64,000 bases of DNA. Source: Variovorax sp. V93 (GTDB lineage: Bacteria; Pseudomonadota; Gammaproteobacteria; Burkholderiales; Burkholderiaceae_C). The notes under the pieces were generated by a model. It saw only the letters and a program-made list of their open reading frames with translations, made no database searches and was not told where the DNA came from. The stretch spans positions 4,340,001-4,404,000 of the forward strand of contig NZ_AP028669.1 in assembly GCF_041154485.1 (NCBI RefSeq). Direction: 5' to 3'. Position 1 is the stretch's first letter; the number at the start of each line of letters is the position of its first letter. Of this stretch, positions 28,279-39,136 are shown in pieces. The position numbers and the translations under genes were made by a program.

Positions 28279-29076
28279 CTACTTGCGGGTCTTGCCCGAC
28301 TTGGGCGGCGCCTCGAACAGCTCCGAGAAGAACGACGGATCCACCCCGCCCGAGTCCTTGGCAGCGCGGCTCGGCTCGGCGGAAGGCAGCTCCTGGAAAT
28401 CCGACGACGCGAAATGCGGCGGCACATAGACCCCGTGCTCGTCCCTCCTGACCAGGCCGCGGCGTTCCAGGTCCCGCATGGTCTTGTTGACCTGCATCCT
28501 GGAAAGCCCCGAATAGGAGGCGATGACCGACTGGGTGATGCGCTTGTCGTAGCCGCCGTCGGTGCCCGGGGCCAGCACGGTGAGTTCGTGCAGGATGCGG
28601 CTGATGAGCCGCTCCGACGAAGCCGATGAAATCTGCCGGATCTGCCTGCGCAGCACCGTGGTGCGCTTCATCACCACGTCGAGCAGGCCCATCGTCACGG
28701 CCGGATGGCGGTCGCACAGCGCCTTGAATTCCAGCGTGGGCACCAGGTACAGCGAGGTGGGCAATGCCGCCACCAGTGTCGCGCCGGCCTGGTAGCGCTC
28801 CTCGATCAGGGCCGAGTTCAGGAAGAAGTCGTCCTGGCGGATGAAGTCGGTCGTGACGTCGCCGCTGTCTTCGCTCCCCTGCACGACCACCCGCAGCAGG
28901 CCCGTGGCCACGCAGTAGATGCGGTCGGACCATTCGTCCGCCGCCAGCACGACTTCGTTGCGCCGGTAGGACCGAAGTTCGATGCGCTGGACAAAGGCTG
29001 TGCGCTCATCCGGGGGAACGCTGGCAATAAGAGGATGCAAATACATCTGTACCGTCCATGGGCTGCCTTGCCGCAT
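28279..29076 (-). CDS. Crp/Fnr-family transcriptional regulator
   Basis: This is a 265-residue DNA-binding regulator. The N-terminal cyclic-nucleotide-binding fold spans about residues 15-130 (YRRNEVVLAADEWSDRIYCVATGLLRVVVQG, then DDFFLNSALIEERYQAGATLVAALPTSLYLVPTLEFKAL). A dimer helix and a C-terminal winged helix follow, with TQSVIASYSGLSRMQVNKTMRDLERRGLVRR. No cysteine cluster of the Fnr type is present. A C-terminal tail of about 35 residues (SDFQELPSAEPSRAAKDSGG) is unusual. ATG 29076 or ATG 29046 could be the start; neither has a strong ribosome binding site. Its target genes are unknown; proximity to flagellar genes proves nothing. Confidence 0.9.
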   Translation of the reverse strand: MRQGSPWTVQMYLHPLIASVPPDERTAFVQRIELRSYRRNEVVLAADEWSDRIYCVATGLLRVVVQGSEDSGDVTTDFIRQDDFFLNSALIEERYQAGATLVAALPTSLYLVPTLEFKALCDRHPAVTMGLLDVVMKRTTVLRRQIRQISSASSERLISRILHELTVLAPGTDGGYDKRITQSVIASYSGLSRMQVNKTMRDLERRGLVRRDEHGVYVPPHFASSDFQELPSAEPSRAAKDSGGVDPSFFSELFEAPPKSGKTRK

Positions 29077-29132
29077 ATTGGCTCAAAGCGGCTGCCTGCA
29101 ACTCTTCCCGCTCTTCAAAATGTGAATATTTA

Positions 29133-29171
29133 CCAGATGAGAGTCATATACTAACAGTCAGTAACATCTGG
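29133..29171 (-). promoter_or_regulatory. AT-rich dyad upstream of the Crp/Fnr gene
   Basis: The 127 bases upstream of the regulator gene are much richer in A+T than their surroundings. They hold an inverted repeat CCAGATG (29133-29139) / CATCTGG (29165-29171) with a 25-base centre that contains TATACT and TACT/AGTA half sites. The dyad lies 57-95 bases before the start codon. It is a candidate operator or promoter, perhaps for autoregulation. Confidence 0.4.
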
Positions 29172-29203
29172 ACACGCGACATCATCGCATGACTTGACGA
29201 AAA

Positions 29204-29479
29204 CTACTTGCGCCAGCCGTCCGAAACCAGCCATTGGCTTGTACCGCAGGCGACAACGAGTGCCGCGTAGGTCGCTATCGCGCCGTCGCGGCCCGAAAGG
29301 ACCACCCCGGCCAGCAACACCAGCGCTCCCACGCCTGAATTGATCGCGCCCTGGGCCCACCATGCCCGGCCGCCCGCCTTGCGCCGGAAGGCCCGGCCCA
29401 TGAGCGCGCACAGGAAGCCGACGGTCAGCGCGGGCGCCACGAAGTTCAGCAGGTGATTGAGGAGATCCAGCAGGGACAT
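29204..29479 (-). CDS. small predicted inner-membrane protein
   Basis: This 91-residue protein (from ATG 29479; a TTG at 29518 in the same frame would give 104) has three hydrophobic segments: [35 protein letters not shown] and [19 protein letters not shown]. They are separated by a basic loop ([16 protein letters not shown]). Its size and topology resemble small holin-like proteins, but no endolysin or phage gene is nearby. I do not assign a function. It lies divergent from hemA and could share the upstream AT-rich region. Confidence 0.7.
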   Translation of the reverse strand: MSLLDLLNHLLNFVAPALTVGFLCALMGRAFRRKAGGRAWWAQGAINSGVGALVLLAGVVLSGRDGAIATYAALVVACGTSQWLVSDGWRK

Positions 29480-29515
29480 GGGTAGGAATGGGTATCGAGG
29501 GCCGCCGGATAAAGC

Positions 29516-29542
29516 CAAGGGCGCTCGCGGCGCCCTTGTTTT
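29516..29542 (+). terminator. Rho-independent terminator upstream of hemA (+ strand)
   Basis: The 9-bp perfect stem CAAGGGCGC (29516-29524) / GCGCCCTTG (29530-29538) with loop TCGCG is followed by TTTTATG, so it reads as a terminator only on the + strand. No + strand gene precedes it within about 1.2 kb: flgN ends at 28269 and the intervening genes are on the other strand. It may end an unannotated transcript or act as an attenuator in a long hemA leader. Confidence 0.6.
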
Positions 29543-29611
29543 ATGTGGAGTTGCATGCGGCCAAGCCCCTCCGCGGCCGCACGGCTGCTGCTGATTTTAT
29601 AATCAGTGGAT

Positions 29612-30883
29612 ATGTCAGTCTGGACCCTCGGGTTGAACCACACGACCGCGCCGCTCGATCTGCGCGGTCGTTTCGCGTTCGCGCTCGATCAGCTGGCACC
29701 CACGCTGCAGAGCCTGCGCAGCTCCTTCGCCAGCGGCCGCCATCCGCAGGTCGAGGCCGCGATCATCTCCACCTGCAACCGCACCGAGATCTACTGCGCC
29801 GCCGAGCATGCCGCGCTCGACCACACGGTCGGCTGGCTGGCCGAAAGCGGCGGCGTCGCGCCCGCGCTGCTGCGCTCGCATGCCTATACGCTGCACGACG
29901 ACGAGGCCGCGCGCCACGTCTTCCGCGTAGCCAGCGGGCTCGATTCCATGGTGCTCGGCGAGGCCCAGATCCTCGGCCAGATGAAGGACGCCGTGCGCGC
30001 GGCCGAAACCGCCGGCGCACTCGGCAGCACGCTCAACCAGCTGTTCCAGCGTTCCTTCGCGGTCGCGAAAGAGGTGCGCACCGCCACCGAGATCGGCGCG
30101 CATTCCATCAGCATGGCCGCGGCGGCCGTCCGGCTGGCCGGCCAGCTGTTCGAAGACCTGCACCAGACGCGCGTGCTGTTCGTCGGCGCGGGCGAAATGA
30201 TCGACCTGGCCGCCACGCATTTCGCGGCCAAGGACCCGAAGGCCATCGCCATTGCCAACCGCACGCTCGAGCGCGGCGAAAAGCTGGCTTCGCGCTTCGG
30301 CGGCGAGGCGATGCGGCTGGCCGACCTGCCGAACCGGCTGGCCGAGTTCGACATCGTGGTGAGCTGCACCGCCAGCACGCTGCCGATCATCGGCCTGGGC
30401 GCCGTCGAACGCGCGCTCAAGGCCCGCAAGCACCGCCCGATGTTCATGGTCGACCTGGCCGTGCCGCGCGACATCGAGCCCGAGGTGAAGGCGCTCGAGG
30501 ATATCTATCTCTATACGGTCGACGACCTCGCCCAGGTGGTGCAGCAGGGCCAGGCCAACCGCCAGGCCGCCGTGGCGCAGGCCGAGGTCATCATCGACGC
30601 CGGCGTGCAGAGCTTCATGCACTGGCTGGGCCAGCGCGGCACCGTGCCGCTGATCCAGCAGCTCAATGCCCAGGCCGACGAATGGCGCGCCGCCGAAATG
30701 GCCCGCGCGCGCAAGCTGCTGGCCCGGGGCGAGCCGGTCGATGCGGTGCTCGAGGCCCTGTCGCGGGGGCTCACGCAGAAGCTGCTGCACGGCGCCATGG
30801 CCGAACTGCACGCGGGCGATGCGGCATCGCGCGAGCACACCGCGCAGACCATCTCGCGCCTGTTCCTGCGCAAAGAGCGTTAG
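29612..30883 (+). CDS. hemA: glutamyl-tRNA reductase
   Basis: HemA reduces glutamyl-tRNA to glutamate-1-semialdehyde with NADPH, the first step of haem synthesis by the C5 route. The 423-residue protein begins [20 protein letters not shown]. The catalytic cysteine is in [11 protein letters not shown] (Cys55). The [13 protein letters not shown] motif and the nucleotide-binding [17 protein letters not shown] are intact, as is the C-terminal dimerisation domain. ATG 29612 is chosen over GTG 29606. A TATAAT (29598-29603) lies 8 bases before the ATG but has no clear -35. prfA follows, a common arrangement. Confidence 0.97.
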   Translation: MSVWTLGLNHTTAPLDLRGRFAFALDQLAPTLQSLRSSFASGRHPQVEAAIISTCNRTEIYCAAEHAALDHTVGWLAESGGVAPALLRSHAYTLHDDEAARHVFRVASGLDSMVLGEAQILGQMKDAVRAAETAGALGSTLNQLFQRSFAVAKEVRTATEIGAHSISMAAAAVRLAGQLFEDLHQTRVLFVGAGEMIDLAATHFAAKDPKAIAIANRTLERGEKLASRFGGEAMRLADLPNRLAEFDIVVSCTASTLPIIGLGAVERALKARKHRPMFMVDLAVPRDIEPEVKALEDIYLYTVDDLAQVVQQGQANRQAAVAQAEVIIDAGVQSFMHWLGQRGTVPLIQQLNAQADEWRAAEMARARKLLARGEPVDAVLEALSRGLTQKLLHGAMAELHAGDAASREHTAQTISRLFLRKER

Positions 30884-30984
30884 CGACGCTCGCCAGCGGC
30901 CCGGCCCCGCGGCCGCGGTCCCCCATGCGCCCTGCCGCGGCACCGCGGCGCCCTTCCCCCATTTTTTTCGAGCTCCTTTCCGCC

Positions 30985-32073
30985 GTGAAGACCTTTCTGC
31001 GCCACCAACTCGAACGCTACGCCGCCCGCCTCGGCGAACTCGATTTCCTGCTTTCGCGCGAAGACATCATGAGCGACATGGCGCAGTACCGCACCATCTC
31101 GCGCGAGCATGCCGAGGTCACGCAGATCGCGGGCCGCTACGAGCGCTACAAGCAGCGCGAAGCCGACATCGCCGGTGCGGCCGAAATGCTCGACGACCCC
31201 GACATGGCCGAGATGGCGCGCGAAGAAATCGCCGCCGCGCAGGCCGAGCTCGCGCAGCTCGAGGAAGAGCTGCAGCGCCTGCTGCTGCCCAAGGATCCGG
31301 ACGACGCGCGCAACGCCTTCCTCGAAATCCGCGCCGGCACCGGCGGCGACGAATCGGCCCTGTTCGCGGGCGACCTGCTGCGCATGTACACGCGCTACTG
31401 CGAGCGCGCCGGCTGGCGCTGCGAAGTGGTGAGCGAGAGCGAAAGCGAGCTCGGCGGCTACAAGGAAGTGGTGATCCGCATCGCCGGCAACCATGTTTTT
31501 GGCCGCCTGCGCTTCGAATCGGGCGGCCACCGCGTGCAGCGCGTGCCGGCCACCGAGACCCAGGGCCGCATCCACACCAGCGCCTGCACCGTCGCCGTGC
31601 TGGCCGAGCCCGACGAAACCGTGGCGGTGCAGATCAACCCGGCCGACCTGCGCATCGACACCTACCGCGCGAGCGGCGCCGGCGGCCAGCACATCAACAA
31701 GACCGACTCGGCCGTGCGCATCACGCACATTCCAACGGGCATCGTGGCCGAGTGCCAGGACGACCGCAGCCAGCACCGCAACAAGGCCAAGGCGCTGCAG
31801 GTGCTCTCCGCGCGCATCCAGGAAAAGGACCGCAGCGAGCGCGCCGCCAAGGACGCCGCCATGCGCAAGGGGCTGATCGGCAGCGGCGACCGCTCCGACC
31901 GCATCCGCACCTACAACTTCCCGCAGGGCCGGCTCACCGACCACCGCATCAACCTCACGCTCTACAAGCTGCAGGCCATCATGGAGGGCGACCTCGGCGA
32001 CGTGCTGGACGCGCTGCGCGCCGCGCGCGAGGCCGAGCAGCTGGCCGAGCTCGAATCGAGCCTGCCGGCATGA
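30985..32073 (+). CDS. prfA: peptide chain release factor 1
   Basis: RF1 ends translation at UAA and UAG. The likely start is GTG 30985, giving 362 residues beginning [23 protein letters not shown]. This numbering puts the codon-recognition tripeptide PAT at residues 188-190 and the catalytic GGQ at 233-235, exactly as in E. coli RF1. An ATG at 30925 in frame would add 20 residues unlike any RF1. The ribosome binding site before the GTG is weak. The stop overlaps the prmC start (ATGA). Confidence 0.96.
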   Translation: MKTFLRHQLERYAARLGELDFLLSREDIMSDMAQYRTISREHAEVTQIAGRYERYKQREADIAGAAEMLDDPDMAEMAREEIAAAQAELAQLEEELQRLLLPKDPDDARNAFLEIRAGTGGDESALFAGDLLRMYTRYCERAGWRCEVVSESESELGGYKEVVIRIAGNHVFGRLRFESGGHRVQRVPATETQGRIHTSACTVAVLAEPDETVAVQINPADLRIDTYRASGAGGQHINKTDSAVRITHIPTGIVAECQDDRSQHRNKAKALQVLSARIQEKDRSERAAKDAAMRKGLIGSGDRSDRIRTYNFPQGRLTDHRINLTLYKLQAIMEGDLGDVLDALRAAREAEQLAELESSLPA

Positions 32074-32921
32074 CGGCCACGGCCACCACGCCGTCCACCG
32101 TGGCGCAGGCGCTGGCCGCGGCCGTGGCGCTGGGCATCGACCGGCTCGACGCGCAACTGCTGCTGCTGCATGCGCTCGGCCGCGCGCCGAACGACCGCGC
32201 CTGGCTGCTGGCGCACGACACCGACGCCGTTTCCGACGCGGCCTGGTCGGCGCTTTCGACGCAGCTGCCGCGCCGGCTGGCGGGCGAGCCGGTGGCCTAC
32301 CTGCTCGGCGAAAAGGAATTCCACGGCCTCGGCCTGCAGGTGGACGCGCGGGTGCTGGTGCCGCGCCCCGACACCGAAACGCTGGTCGACTGGGCCCTGC
32401 AATGCCTCGAGGGACGCAGCGCCCCGCGCGTGCTCGACCTGGGCACCGGCAGCGGCGCGATCGCGCTGGCGCTGCAGCATGCGCGCCCCGATGCCGAGGT
32501 CGATGCGGTCGATGCCAGCGCCGATGCGCTGGCGGTCGCCGAGGCCAATGCGCAGCGCCTGGGCCTGCCGGTGCGCTTTCGCCGGGCCCATTGGCTCGAC
32601 GGCGCGGCCGGCGGCTATGCGGTCATTGCCAGCAATCCGCCCTACATCGCAGCCGGCGACCCGCACCTGGCGGCGCTGCAGCACGAGCCGCTGGCGGCGC
32701 TGGTGGCCGGGCCCGACGGGCTGGCCGACATCCGGCAGATCGTGCAGCAGGCCCCCGCGCACCTTGCGGACGGCGGCTGGCTGCTGCTCGAGCACGGCCA
32801 CGACCAGGCCGCGGCCGTGCGCCAGCTGCTCCAGGCGCGCGGCTTTGCCGAGGTGCAAAGCCGCGATGACCTTGCCGGCATCCAGCGCTGTTCCGGCGGG
32901 ATCTGGCGCACGGTGAAATAA
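32070..32921 (+). CDS. prmC: protein-(glutamine-N5) methyltransferase for release factors
   Basis: PrmC methylates the GGQ glutamine of RF1 and RF2 using S-adenosylmethionine. The 283-residue protein has the N-terminal helical domain, then [17 protein letters not shown] (AdoMet site) and the active NPPY motif at residues 189-192 in [14 protein letters not shown]. It overlaps prfA by four bases (ATGA), so enzyme and substrate are made together. grxD follows after 29 bases. Confidence 0.96.
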   Translation: MTATATTPSTVAQALAAAVALGIDRLDAQLLLLHALGRAPNDRAWLLAHDTDAVSDAAWSALSTQLPRRLAGEPVAYLLGEKEFHGLGLQVDARVLVPRPDTETLVDWALQCLEGRSAPRVLDLGTGSGAIALALQHARPDAEVDAVDASADALAVAEANAQRLGLPVRFRRAHWLDGAAGGYAVIASNPPYIAAGDPHLAALQHEPLAALVAGPDGLADIRQIVQQAPAHLADGGWLLLEHGHDQAAAVRQLLQARGFAEVQSRDDLAGIQRCSGGIWRTVK

Positions 32922-32950
32922 TCCCCCCAGCCCATTTTTCAGGAGTCCCC

Positions 32951-33283
32951 ATGTCCGACGCCCAGCAACGCATCGACGATCTCGTCAAGTCCAACGACCT
33001 CGTGCTCTTCATGAAGGGCAACGCCAGCTTTCCGATGTGCGGCTTCTCCGGCCGCGCGATCCAGATCCTCAAGGCGGTCGGCGTCGACACCAGGACGCTC
33101 AAGACCGTCAACGTGCTCGAAGACGACGGCATCCGCCAGGGCATCAAGGAATACAGCAACTGGCCGACGATTCCCCAGCTCTACGTGAAGGGCGAATTCG
33201 TCGGCGGCTCGGACATCATGATGGAGATGTACGAGTCGGGCGAGCTGCAGCAGGTGCTGGGCGGCAGCAGCAACGCGGCCTGA
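32951..33283 (+). CDS. grxD: monothiol glutaredoxin (Grx4 type)
   Basis: This 110-residue monothiol glutaredoxin carries the CGFS active site (Cys30; [16 protein letters not shown]), followed by [29 protein letters not shown], the glutathione-binding region. Such proteins carry and deliver Fe-S clusters. CAGGAG lies 6 bases before the ATG. It follows prmC and precedes a small cupin gene. The hemA-prfA-prmC-grxD order is common in this bacterial family. Confidence 0.97.
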   Translation: MSDAQQRIDDLVKSNDLVLFMKGNASFPMCGFSGRAIQILKAVGVDTRTLKTVNVLEDDGIRQGIKEYSNWPTIPQLYVKGEFVGGSDIMMEMYESGELQQVLGGSSNAA

Positions 33284-33297
33284 TTTCCGCGCCCGCC

Positions 33298-33798
33298 ATG
33301 AGCCACGACCACGGCCATGACCACGAGGGCAAGGCCGCGCCGGCCTGGAAGCACGACGGCGTGCGCGTGATCGCGGCCAACCAGCTTGACGCCAACACGG
33401 CCCAGACGCCCGGCATGAACCGCGCCGCGGCCATCAATTTCGCCCGCGTCGGCGCGCAGAAGCTCTGGGCCGGCACCGTCACCATCCACGCCGACGCCAA
33501 GACCGGCGCCCACCACCACGGGCACCTCGAATCGGTGATCTACGTGGTGCGCGGCCGGGCCCGCATGCGCTGGGGCGAGAAGCTCGAGTTCACGGCGGAA
33601 GCCGGTCCGGGCGACTTCATCTACGTGCCGCCCTACGTGCCGCACCAGGAAATCAACGCCAGCGCCACCGAGACGCTCGAATGCGTGCTGTGCCGCAGCG
33701 ACGGCGAGGCGGTTGCGGTGAACCTCGACATCGAACCGGTGGAAAAACCAGAATCGGTGCTGTGGGTCGACCCGACCCATCCGCACGGCGGAATCTAG
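33298..33798 (+). CDS. cupin-domain protein
   Basis: This 166-residue protein has a histidine-rich N-terminus (MSHDHGHDHEGK) and one cupin barrel. Metal-ligand motif 1 is HHHGHLESVIYVVRGRARMRWG, and motif 2 is GPGDFIYVPPYVPHQEINA. The His and Glu residues of both motifs are present, so it probably binds a metal. The N-terminal His cluster could bind nickel, zinc or iron, perhaps linked to the preceding Grx4, but no reaction can be assigned. It starts 14 bases after grxD and is followed directly by repeat copy C. Confidence 0.88.
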   Translation: MSHDHGHDHEGKAAPAWKHDGVRVIAANQLDANTAQTPGMNRAAAINFARVGAQKLWAGTVTIHADAKTGAHHHGHLESVIYVVRGRARMRWGEKLEFTAEAGPGDFIYVPPYVPHQEINASATETLECVLCRSDGEAVAVNLDIEPVEKPESVLWVDPTHPHGGI

Positions 33799-33891
33799 GC
33801 TCTCCCCCAGGCTGCGCGCACTTCGTGTCGCTTCTCCCTCCCCCTTCCGGGGGCAACACCGGCGGCCCGGCAAAGCCGGTTCCGCGGTGTT
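33799..33891 (+). repeat. structured 3'-end repeat, copy C (after the cupin gene)
   Basis: The element starts right after the cupin TAG: CTCCCCCAG, CGCGCACTTCGTGTCGCT, the CCCCC/GGGGG hairpin, then outer stem AACACC(G)GCGG/CCGCGGTGTT around CCGGC-AAA-GCCGG. Compared with copy B, the first outer pair is A-T instead of G-C, a compensated change. It lies upstream of the CNNM/CorC-like gene. Confidence 0.88.
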
Positions 33892-33943
33892 CGCTGGAAT
33901 GTGCCCCGGGTCATGGCACCATGGTGCACTTCGCCGTGCCACC

Positions 33944-35227
33944 ATGACTCTCACCCAAAGCCTGCTCATCATCGTCCTGCTGATCGCGATGAGCGCGTTC
34001 TTCTCCCTTGCCGAAATCACGCTGGCCGCCTCGCGGCGCCTGCGCCTGCGCCAGATGGCCGACGAGGGCGATGCGCGGGCCGAGCGCGTGCTGCGCGTGC
34101 AAGAGCAGCCGGGCCACTACTTCACCGTGGTGCAGATCGGCCTCAATGCGGTGGCGATCCTCGGCGGCGTGGTCGGCGAGGGCTCGCTGAGCCCCTACTT
34201 CGCGCGCTTCCTCGAGGGCTGGATGAGCGTGGAGGCCTCGGCAAACGTGGCCTTCCTGTGCTCGTTCGTGATCGTGATCGCGGTGTTCCTGGTGTTTGCC
34301 GACCTGTTCCCCAAGCGCCTGGGCATGAGCGACCCCGAACGCATCGCGGTTCGCATGGTGGGCCCGATGATGGTGCTGATCACGGCCTTCAAGCCGCTGG
34401 TGTGGTTCTTCACGCGCTCCACCGACATGCTCTTCAAGCTGCTGGGCATGCCGCTGGTGCGCGACGACAAGATCACCTCGGCCGACATCCTGGCCATGAC
34501 CGAGGCCGGCGCGCGCGCGGGCGTGCTCGCGGTGCGCGAGCAGCAGGTGATCGCCAACGTGTTCGAGCTCGACACCCGGCTGGTCAGCAGCGTGATGACG
34601 GTGCGCGACAACATCGCCTGGTTCCTGCACGACGACCCGGAATCGGTGCTGCGGGCGCGCATCGTGGCCGAGCCTTTTTCGGCCTACCCGGTGTGCGACG
34701 GCGACATCGACCATGTGCTCGGCTATGTCGACGCCAAGGAGATGTTCCAGCGCGTGCTCAGCGGCCAGCCGCTGGCCTTCGACCAGGGCCTGACGCTGCA
34801 CAAGGCGCTGGTCGTCCCCGACCGGCTCTCGCTCACCGAGGTGCTCGAGCAGTTCCAGCAGGCGCATGAAGACTTCGCGATCATCGTCAACGAATACAGC
34901 CTGGTGGTGGGCGTGATCACGCTCAACGACGTGATGAGCACGGTGATGGGCGACCTCGTGTCCACGCCCGACGAGGAGCAGATCGTGAAGCGCGACGAGA
35001 ACTCGTGGCTGATCGACGGCGTCACGCCCATCCAGGACGTGCAGCGCGCGCTGCACATCGACGAGATGCCGCATCCGGACGACTACGAAACGCTGGCGGG
35101 CTTCCTGATGGTGATGCTGCGGCGCGTGCCCAAACGTACCGACAGCGTGAGCTGGGGCGGCTACACCTTCGAGGTGATGGACGTCGACAGCTACCGCATC
35201 GACCAGGTGATGGTGACAAGGACTTAG
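33944..35227 (+). CDS. CNNM/CorC-family membrane protein (DUF21-CBS-CorC_HlyC)
   Basis: This 427-residue protein has the family's order. An N-terminal DUF21 membrane domain comes first (about residues 1-180: LLIIVLLIAMSAFFSLAEITLAASRRLRLRQM, then QIGLNAVAILGGVVGE). Two CBS domains follow (about 200-330, FSAYPVCDGDIDHVLGYVDAKEMF and EDFAIIVNEYSLVVGVITLNDVMSTVMG) and a C-terminal CorC_HlyC domain (YETLAGFLMVMLRR). Such proteins are linked to Mg/Co or polyamine export. ATG 33944 begins the first helix. The gene is flanked by two direct copies of the structured repeat (C before, D after). Confidence 0.93.
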   Translation: MTLTQSLLIIVLLIAMSAFFSLAEITLAASRRLRLRQMADEGDARAERVLRVQEQPGHYFTVVQIGLNAVAILGGVVGEGSLSPYFARFLEGWMSVEASANVAFLCSFVIVIAVFLVFADLFPKRLGMSDPERIAVRMVGPMMVLITAFKPLVWFFTRSTDMLFKLLGMPLVRDDKITSADILAMTEAGARAGVLAVREQQVIANVFELDTRLVSSVMTVRDNIAWFLHDDPESVLRARIVAEPFSAYPVCDGDIDHVLGYVDAKEMFQRVLSGQPLAFDQGLTLHKALVVPDRLSLTEVLEQFQQAHEDFAIIVNEYSLVVGVITLNDVMSTVMGDLVSTPDEEQIVKRDENSWLIDGVTPIQDVQRALHIDEMPHPDDYETLAGFLMVMLRRVPKRTDSVSWGGYTFEVMDVDSYRIDQVMVTRT

Positions 35228-35319
35228 CTCGCCCCCAGTCTGCGCGCACTTCGTGTCGCTTCGCCAACCCCCTACCGGGGGCAATACCAGCGGCCCGGCA
35301 AAGCCGGTTCCGCGGTATT
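35228..35319 (+). repeat. structured 3'-end repeat, copy D (after the CNNM/CorC-like gene)
   Basis: The element begins directly after the TAG of the preceding gene. The outer stem is AATACC(A)GCGG/CCGCGGTATT around CCGGC-AAA-GCCGG. Relative to copy C, the third pair changes from C-G to T-A with pairing kept. It separates the gene from the convergent lytic transglycosylase gene, whose stop is at 35334. Confidence 0.88.
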
Positions 35320-35333
35320 CCTGAAACAGATAT

Positions 35334-36004
35334 TCAGGCTGCCGAGCGGTCCCGCTCGCGTTCTCGCGCCTTGTCGTCGTAGGTCCACAGGCGCTGGTTC
35401 GCGAACACGGCATTCGGGTACGGCGCCTTGCCGCGGCTGCCGTTGTAGCGCCCGAGGGTCATGTACAGGTCGCCGTTCTCGCGGTCGAGGTAGTGGCGCA
35501 GGATCACGCAGCCGAAGCGCAGGTTGGTCTGCATGTGGAACAGCTTGGCCGGGTCGCTGTCGCCGATCACGCGGGTCCAGAACGGCATGACCTGCATGTA
35601 GCCGCGCGCACCGGCGCTGGACACCGCGAACTTGCGGAAGTTGCTCTCGACCTGGATCAGCCCGAGCACCAGGCTCACGTCCAGGCCCGAGCGCTTGGCT
35701 TCATACCAGACGGTCTGCAGGAATTCCTTGCGCGTGGGCCAGTCGGCAATCTTCTTCTTGAGGCGCTCGCTCATCTCGCCCAGCCATCGCAGGTAGGTCA
35801 GGCGGGCCTCGGTGTTCGAGAACTCGGGCACCGGCGGCGCCTTGTTGTGCACGGCCGAACTCAGCGCGGTGCGCACCGAGTCGATCAGCGGCTCCTCGAT
35901 CTGTGCGCCGGCGCGCGCAGCCTGCGGCAGCGACAGCGCCGCCAGGGCGCCCGCCGCCGCCGCGCCACCCAGGCACTGGCGCCGCGAGAGGCCGCCCTGC
36001 AGGC

Positions 36005-36008
<4 letters not shown>
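35334..36008 (-). CDS. lytic murein transglycosylase (SLT domain, exported)
   Basis: This 224-residue exported protein has a signal that begins with an RR pair ([26 protein letters not shown]), so Tat or Sec export is possible. The soluble lytic transglycosylase domain covers about residues 95-205: [42 protein letters not shown], with the catalytic Glu in IQVESNF, and later [18 protein letters not shown]. It cleaves peptidoglycan glycan strands. Its ATG overlaps the proS stop by four bases, so it is translated with proS. The tail [10 protein letters not shown] is highly charged. Confidence 0.92.
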
Positions 36009-37750
<1,742 letters not shown>

Positions 37751-37836
37751 CGGGATCGGCTGGTGGATTCGAAGATCGTGGGGAAGACGGATGCCGGCGG
37801 AGAGACCACCGGGAACCCGCGGGCCTCGAACTGGCC

Positions 37837-37866
37837 GCTTGCCGAGTGCAACCCGGCATGCATAAT
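37837..37866 (+). promoter_or_regulatory. possible sigma70 promoter of rppH
   Basis: TTGCCG (37837-37842) and CATAAT (37861-37866), with an 18-base spacer, lie about 30 bases before the rppH ATG in the noncoding gap between proS and rppH. The matches to TTGACA and TATAAT are 4/6 and 5/6. A GGGG ribosome binding site follows. Confidence 0.4.
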
Positions 37867-37895
37867 CGACTCAGTTCAAAAATTGGGGTTTGATT

Positions 37896-38567
37896 ATGCT
37901 CGACCGGGACGGCTTCAGGCCCAACGTCGGCATCATCCTGCTCAACCAGAGAAACCAGGTTTTCTGGGGCAAACGCATACGCACGCATTCCTGGCAGTTT
38001 CCGCAAGGCGGCATCGACCGCGGCGAAAGTCCCGAGCAGGCCATGTTCCGGGAACTGCACGAGGAAGTCGGACTCCATCCGGAGCACGTGCGCATCGTGG
38101 CCCGTACCCGTGACTGGTTGCGCTACGAGGTGCCGGATCGGTTCATTCGCCGTGACGCACGGGGCCACTACAAGGGCCAGAAGCAAATCTGGTATTTGCT
38201 GCAATTGATCGGTCACGACTGGGATCTGAACCTGCGCGCGACCGACCACCCCGAATTCGACGCCTGGCGATGGCACGACTACTGGGTGCCGCTCGATGTG
38301 GTCGTCGAATTCAAACGCGGCGTCTACGAGATGGCACTGACCGAGCTTGCTCGCTACCTGCCGCGGCAGGATTTCCGCAACCGCTTCCTGCGCAGCAACG
38401 TGCGCGCCCGGGAGTTCGAGCGCCACATGCCCGATGGCGGCGCGCCCGCGGGGCTGGACCTGCCGCCCGGCGGCAGTTTCGACCCGCATCCCGACATTAC
38501 TTCTGCGAGCGATGACCCTTCCCCTCCTCTCCCCCACAAAGCGCCCTTCCTTCCATCGCAGCGCTGA
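37896..38567 (+). CDS. rppH: RNA pyrophosphohydrolase
   Basis: RppH removes pyrophosphate from 5' triphosphorylated mRNA and so starts decay. The 223-residue Nudix protein begins [40 protein letters not shown]. It has the Nudix box [23 protein letters not shown] and [15 protein letters not shown], diagnostic of RppH rather than MutT. ATG 37896 is preferred to TTG 37890. A proline-rich tail of about 45 residues follows the domain. The 3' end overlaps the next gene by 56 bases. Confidence 0.95.
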   Translation: MLDRDGFRPNVGIILLNQRNQVFWGKRIRTHSWQFPQGGIDRGESPEQAMFRELHEEVGLHPEHVRIVARTRDWLRYEVPDRFIRRDARGHYKGQKQIWYLLQLIGHDWDLNLRATDHPEFDAWRWHDYWVPLDVVVEFKRGVYEMALTELARYLPRQDFRNRFLRSNVRAREFERHMPDGGAPAGLDLPPGGSFDPHPDITSASDDPSPPLPHKAPFLPSQR

Positions 38568-39114
38568 GGGCACCCTGCTCGCCGTGTGCCTGGCCCTGCT
38601 GGCCGGATGCGCATCGGGCCCGCACGACACCAGCAATCCCGACTGGGCGCAGGCCGGCATGCCGCCGCCGCCCAAGCGCTACGAAACCGATGCCGAATGG
38701 AAGGAAAGCGAAGCGCCGCCGCCGCCGGCCTTCGACGTCAAGCGCCTCGAGCCAATCGCGATGCCGCCCTACATGTCGCTGAAGTTCGGCGTCGATCCGG
38801 CCACCATCACAATCACCGGCGACGGTGTGGTGCGCTACGTGGTGGTCGCAACCGGCCGCAGCGGCGGGGACGCGGCGCTGAACGCCTTCTACGAAGGCGT
38901 GCGCTGCTCGACTGACGAGGTGAAGAGCTACGCGCGATACAACAACGGCGCCTGGAGCAAGGTCGAACGATCCGAGTGGAAGAGCTTCCGCGACCTGAAC
39001 TCGAGCTACGCCAAGCAGTTGGCGCAGCAGGGCCTGTGCCGCGGCCATGCGCCCCGGGTCTCGGTCAAGGACATGGTCACGAACATGCGGGACCCGGCGC
39101 GCCAGCTGCAATAA
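38512..39114 (+). CDS. CNP1-like lipoprotein of unknown function
   Basis: This 200-residue protein has a lipoprotein signal ([12 protein letters not shown], Cys34) after a long basic N-region. The mature part has a proline-rich linker ([25 protein letters not shown]) and a domain resembling the CNP1-like family: [40 protein letters not shown], then [22 protein letters not shown]. Two cysteines in the domain could pair in the periplasm. It overlaps the end of rppH by 56 bases, which may mean a later start, but no later ATG would keep the signal. Function unknown. Confidence 0.82.
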   Translation: MTLPLLSPTKRPSFHRSAEGTLLAVCLALLAGCASGPHDTSNPDWAQAGMPPPPKRYETDAEWKESEAPPPPAFDVKRLEPIAMPPYMSLKFGVDPATITITGDGVVRYVVVATGRSGGDAALNAFYEGVRCSTDEVKSYARYNNGAWSKVERSEWKSFRDLNSSYAKQLAQQGLCRGHAPRVSVKDMVTNMRDPARQLQ

Positions 39115-39136
39115 GGCCGGCTGCAGGCGGTGTTCG

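Noticed and set aside
29204..29479. Small three-helix membrane protein considered as a prophage holin.
   Set aside because: No lysin, terminase, capsid or integrase gene is nearby, and the neighbours are ordinary chromosomal genes. Size and topology alone do not support phage origin.
29488..32073. An 861-codon frame that appears to fuse an unknown N-terminus to release factor 1.
   Set aside because: The first 500 codons overlap hemA in another frame. RF1 homology begins at GTG 30985, where the GGQ and PAT positions match E. coli numbering.
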